64,000 nt of DNA from Trichormus variabilis 0441 (GTDB lineage Bacteria > Cyanobacteriota > Cyanobacteriia > Cyanobacteriales > Nostocaceae), in contig NZ_CP047242.1 of NCBI RefSeq assembly GCF_009856605.1, positions 5,028,001 through 5,092,000 of the forward strand, written 5' to 3'. This document shows, in pieces, positions 61,201-64,000 of the stretch. Numbering within the stretch: position 1 is the stretch's first letter; each line of letters starts with the position of its first letter. The notes under the pieces are model-generated. The model saw only the letters and a program-made list of their open reading frames with translations, had not been told where the DNA came from and ran no database searches. Made by a program: the position numbers and the translations under genes.

Positions 61201-61849
61201 GTAAAACTGGTTTATCTGGTGTTAAAGCCCTTGACCGATGGGCAATCACTAATTCATTAGGTATAAATCCTTTGAAATCTTCTGTTGTTAAGAGTTCAAT
61301 TTTATTAATTTCGTGGGAGGTACGAAAACCATCAAAGAAATGTAAAAAAGGTATGCGTGATTCTAAAGTTATTCTGGTAGAAATGAGCGCAAAATCATGG
61401 GCTTCTTGAACAGAAGCCGCGCACAGCATCGCAAAGCCAGTCCCACGGGTAGCCATGACATCACTGTGGTCGCCGAAAATTGATAGGGCTTGGGCAGCGA
61501 GCGATCGCGCCGCAATATGAAATACTGTAGGTGTTAGTTCCCCTGCAATCTTGTACATATTAGGGATCATCAGCAATAATCCCTGGGATGCGGTAAATGT
61601 CGTTGTTAATGACCCTGTTTGCAACGCCCCATGTACTGCACCCGCTACTCCTCCTTCACTCTGCATTTGTACTACCGTCGGTACAGTACCCCAAATATTT
61701 GGTTTACCTTCACTCGCCCAAGCATCTGACCATTCCGCCATCGGTGAAGAAGGTGTAATCGGATAAATAGCAATAACTTCATTGATTTGATAGACGACTT
61801 GGGCAACAGCCTCATTGCCATCTATGGTTGCAAAGGTTCTGTTTTTCAT
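58277..61849 (-). CDS. nifJ: Pyruvate:flavodoxin/ferredoxin oxidoreductase
   Basis: A homodimeric TPP and Fe-S enzyme of 1190 aa that oxidises pyruvate to acetyl-CoA and reduces flavodoxin or ferredoxin. It starts [20 protein letters not shown], with [20 protein letters not shown]. Two 4Fe-4S motifs are [14 protein letters not shown] (about 690) and [16 protein letters not shown] (about 750). A third cluster site is [12 protein letters not shown] (about 825). The TPP-binding region is [20 protein letters not shown], near 985. In heterocystous cyanobacteria it can supply electrons to nitrogenase under iron limitation or in the dark. All cofactor sites are intact. The promoter lies in the 570-bp spacer upstream. 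Confidence 0.97.
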   Translation of the reverse strand: [1190 protein letters not shown]

Positions 61850-62422
61850 CTTCCTGGCCTATGAGAGTTGCTGCACTCAATCATCAAACTATTAGTTGGA
61901 CTGAGATTTAGCCCGTAGCTTCTATCTTGAAATTAAGCCCAAAAGTTGAGGAACTTGTGAAGAAATGCCAGAGACATTCCCATAGTTTTGTCCACTACAC
62001 ACTATAAAGCAGTGCTAATCCGCAATTAAATATACTAAGTAAAAATTCTCGCCCTCTAATTCCAAAATCAGATAGGCTCCTCACAACTTCCTCAAATTTT
62101 TTTGATAAATTGTCGGTGTAAACAAGCCAATGTTTGTGTAACAACTAATCAGGGAAGTTGGGCATTCCGCCATCATACAACTATAATCTGGCATTTTTAA
62201 ATCAAACTTTATCTGCAACTAAAATATTTTTAATTCCGCCAAAACTTTATACAATTACCAAATTTGTTAAATATTAGAAAGTCTCTAAAAACTTGAATTA
62301 ATACTTTTTTATCCAGAGTTCTTCTTCATCAATATTTGTCACATGAGTAATCTTAAACATCAAGAAAAAGGTTATGTATTGCAAAATTTACAGATAACTC
62401 ACGAATCGAGGAGGTGATGATA
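61850..62422. other. Divergent spacer upstream of nifJ
   Basis: About 570 bp, AT-rich, that must hold the nifJ promoter on the minus strand and the promoter of the small phosphatase-like gene. No perfect GTA-N8-TAC site was found by eye. A 24-codon frame at 62343-62417 ends in the ribosome binding site of the next gene. No repeats were recognised. Confidence 0.4.
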
Positions 62423-62806
62423 ATGGATACTGTTAGAAAGATTAATAACGAGTTAGCGATCGCCGGACAAATTACACCTGATCAGTTCCAAAAAATCACT
62501 GAAGATGGTTACAAATCAGTGCTGAATTTGCGATCGCCTGATGAAAGAGGATTGCTCGATAATGAACAAGAGAAGCTTGAGTTTTTAGGACTACGCTATA
62601 TTAATTTCCCCATGAAATTTGAAGAGATTAATAATCGAACCACACTACAAATCTTACAAACAATTAATGAATTGCCAAAACCTCTCTTAATTCACTGTGA
62701 TAATTCTATTCGTTCCTCAGTTTTAGCACTTTTATATGTCGCTACCAAACAAGGTATCACATTTGAAAAAGCTCTAGAATTAAGCAGTAATTTAGGTTTG
62801 ATATAG
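62423..62806 (+). CDS. DUF442/beta-lactamase hydrolase-like phosphatase family protein
   Basis: A protein of 127 aa with a rhodanese/tyrosine-phosphatase-like fold. It has MDTVRKINNELAIAGQITPD, ITEDGYKSVLNLRSPDERG, LGLRYINFPMKFEE, and the active-site loop LIHCDNSIRSSVLALLY with Cys and Arg in the family spacing (C-x4-R). It may remove phosphate or move sulfur, as in sulfide-responsive relatives. The ATG at 62423 is preferred because GAGGAGGTG lies at the right distance; earlier GTG and ATG codons overlap that site. Confidence 0.82.
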   Translation: MDTVRKINNELAIAGQITPDQFQKITEDGYKSVLNLRSPDERGLLDNEQEKLEFLGLRYINFPMKFEEINNRTTLQILQTINELPKPLLIHCDNSIRSSVLALLYVATKQGITFEKALELSSNLGLI

Positions 62807-62853
62807 CAGTTATTTATCGGAAAAGCGAATTGCTTTTATTTTGAATTGATTTA

Positions 62854-62866
62854 TGCGTAAGTCCTA
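62854..62866 (+). repeat. Element-end motif overlapping the chromate transporter stop codon
   Basis: tgcgtaagtccta matches the ends of the elements at 49579 and 56683. Its last three bases are the stop codon (read on the minus strand) of the following gene, so an insertion end may have set the present C-terminus. Confidence 0.55.
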
Positions 62867-64000
62867 AAATATATGTGAGGCAAATCCGATCGCTCCTCCT
62901 GCTAGCACTAACCAGGCAGAATTGATTTTAAATCGGAATACAGCGATCGCACTCATAATTGCCAAAATAATGGTTAACCAATCCACTAGTGCGGTTTGTC
63001 CCAAGGTGTAAGTTACACCTACCATTAATCCCAGGGAGGCTGCATTCACGCCATCGAGAAACCCACTAGCCCAGGGAGATTGACGCAACTTAGTCACCCA
63101 AGGGTTAACTACCCACACCAGTAGGAAAGCTGGTAAGAATATACCGATAGTACCAGCGATCGCTCCCGCATTTCCTGCCAACAAGTATCCAATAAATGTG
63201 GCAGTAGTAAACACAGGCCCCGGTGTAAACTGTCCAATAGCTACCGCATCTAGAAGCTGCTGTGATGTCAGCCATTGGTTGCGTTCAACTAAATCCCGTT
63301 GCAGAAACGCCAGCAACACATAACCACTACCGTAGAGAATACAGCCAATCTTCAGAAAGAAGAGAAACACACTCAGCCAAGTAACTGAGGTGACTGCTGC
63401 TGTTGTTGTCCCAACTTGAGCGAGAATACCTGAGAATGGCAGTAAAAATGCTCCGGTGATACGCCCCCGATTGTGCCAATTCTTCAGCACCATAACGGCG
63501 ACACCTAGCAAAATTAGCAGCAAAATTTCATTCAATCCGGCAAAGTAGGCGGCTACGGCTATCACTCCAGCAATTCTCGTAGGTAAGTCTTTAGCTGCCT
63601 TTTTACCCAGATTCCACACAGCTTGCAGCACGATCGCCACAATTACAGGTTTAATCCCATATAGTAGCCATCCCACCTGTGGCACAGTTTGATAACGGTC
63701 ATAAATGGCGGCTAATATCCAGACTATAAGCATAGCCGGGAGAATAAAGCAACTACCCGCCACCAATAAACCACGCCATCCGCCTTGTTCGTAGCCTATG
63801 TGTATAGCTAATTCCGTCGAGTTGGGGCCAGGAATCAAATTTGTGATTCCCAACAAATCCAGCAGTTTCTCCCGACTCATCCACCGACGGCGATTCACTA
63901 CCTCATTATCCATCATGGCAATATGAGCAGCCGGGCCACCAAAGGCGATCGCTCCTAGTCGCAAAAATACCACCGCTAATTCTCTTAATCGCTGCTGCTG
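62864..64000 (-). CDS. chrA: Chromate transporter (ChrA family), N-terminus cut by window edge
   Basis: A membrane protein of the long-chain ChrA family that exports chromate, perhaps with sulfate or proton exchange. It runs open to the right edge, so a few N-terminal residues are missing; the visible part is 378 aa. The two related halves each carry the signature: FLRLGAIAFGGPAAHIAMM with LLGITNLIPGPNSTELAIHI, and FLKIGCILYGSGYVLLAFL with AIGQFTPGPVFTTATFIGY. About ten hydrophobic segments are visible. No regulator (ChrB) is adjacent. Function in cyanobacteria is mostly inferred. Confidence 0.9.
   Translation of the reverse strand, partial: QQQRLRELAVVFLRLGAIAFGGPAAHIAMMDNEVVNRRRWMSREKLLDLLGITNLIPGPNSTELAIHIGYEQGGWRGLLVAGSCFILPAMLIVWILAAIYDRYQTVPQVGWLLYGIKPVIVAIVLQAVWNLGKKAAKDLPTRIAGVIAVAAYFAGLNEILLLILLGVAVMVLKNWHNRGRITGAFLLPFSGILAQVGTTTAAVTSVTWLSVFLFFLKIGCILYGSGYVLLAFLQRDLVERNQWLTSQQLLDAVAIGQFTPGPVFTTATFIGYLLAGNAGAIAGTIGIFLPAFLLVWVVNPWVTKLRQSPWASGFLDGVNAASLGLMVGVTYTLGQTALVDWLTIILAIMSAIAVFRFKINSAWLVLAGGAIGFASHIF

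Overview
The window comes from a filamentous, heterocyst-type cyanobacterium of the Nostoc/Anabaena/Trichormus group. The evidence is the frequent HIP1 octamer GCGATCGC, photosystem small subunits (PsbI, PsaX), the carbon-concentrating genes sbtA and sbtB, many multidomain PAS/GAF histidine kinases, short tandem repeats typical of Nostoc spacers, and several gene neighbours that I recall from Anabaena sp. PCC 7120 (glgP, natD, cynS, purT). No rRNA, tRNA, CRISPR array, integrase or intact insertion sequence was recognised. Both window edges cut genes: an alpha-glucan phosphorylase on the left and a chromate-type transporter on the right.

Region 1 (1-16.9 kb) holds glgP (C-terminus cut), a 1.6 kb AT-rich gap, a hexapeptide acyltransferase, psbI, an OstA/DUF3769 outer-membrane protein with a three-unit 60-bp tandem repeat, a two-gene sensor operon and a response regulator, then lipA, psaX and natD. 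The upstream sensor kinase of the operon carries a GAF domain with the two cysteines of a DXCF cyanobacteriochrome. Region 2 (17-32.9 kb) holds a hybrid kinase, larE, a GDSL hydrolase, a lone DNA methyltransferase, cynS, a CcmS-like gene, an ABC exporter, SPFH and DUF1824 genes, an ABC-F ATPase, a pentapeptide protein, purT and an AT-rich pair that includes a PIN-like protein.

Region 3 (33-40 kb) is the most distinctive. A decayed SulP/BicA-type bicarbonate transporter remnant lies directly before sbtA, sbtB and an NhaS3-like Na+/H+ antiporter. This is a compact Na+-driven bicarbonate uptake block with visibly higher GC than its AT-rich surroundings. Immediately after sbtB, a 39-codon reading frame repeats the cysteine motif that ends SbtB. 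Two hypothetical genes and a long spacer follow.

Region 4 (40-52 kb) holds a small putative DNA-binding protein and a GAF histidine kinase whose upstream regions share a 25-bp repeat, then an Nfu protein, a GH57 glucan enzyme, a Ser/Thr kinase, miaB, a DUF433/DUF5615 toxin-antitoxin-like pair, a membrane protein, a lipoprotein and a solute-binding protein. Region 5 (52-64 kb) holds a CBS-PAS hybrid kinase, 6-phosphofructokinase, a dihydroorotate-dehydrogenase-like gene, pyruvate:flavodoxin oxidoreductase (nifJ), a small phosphatase-like protein and the chromate transporter. Several spacers carry MITE-like elements with a shared end motif, one of them nested.

Functionally the window is rich in central carbon and energy genes (glycogen breakdown, PFK, PFOR, lipoate, bicarbonate uptake) and in signal transduction (five histidine kinases, one response regulator, one Ser/Thr kinase).
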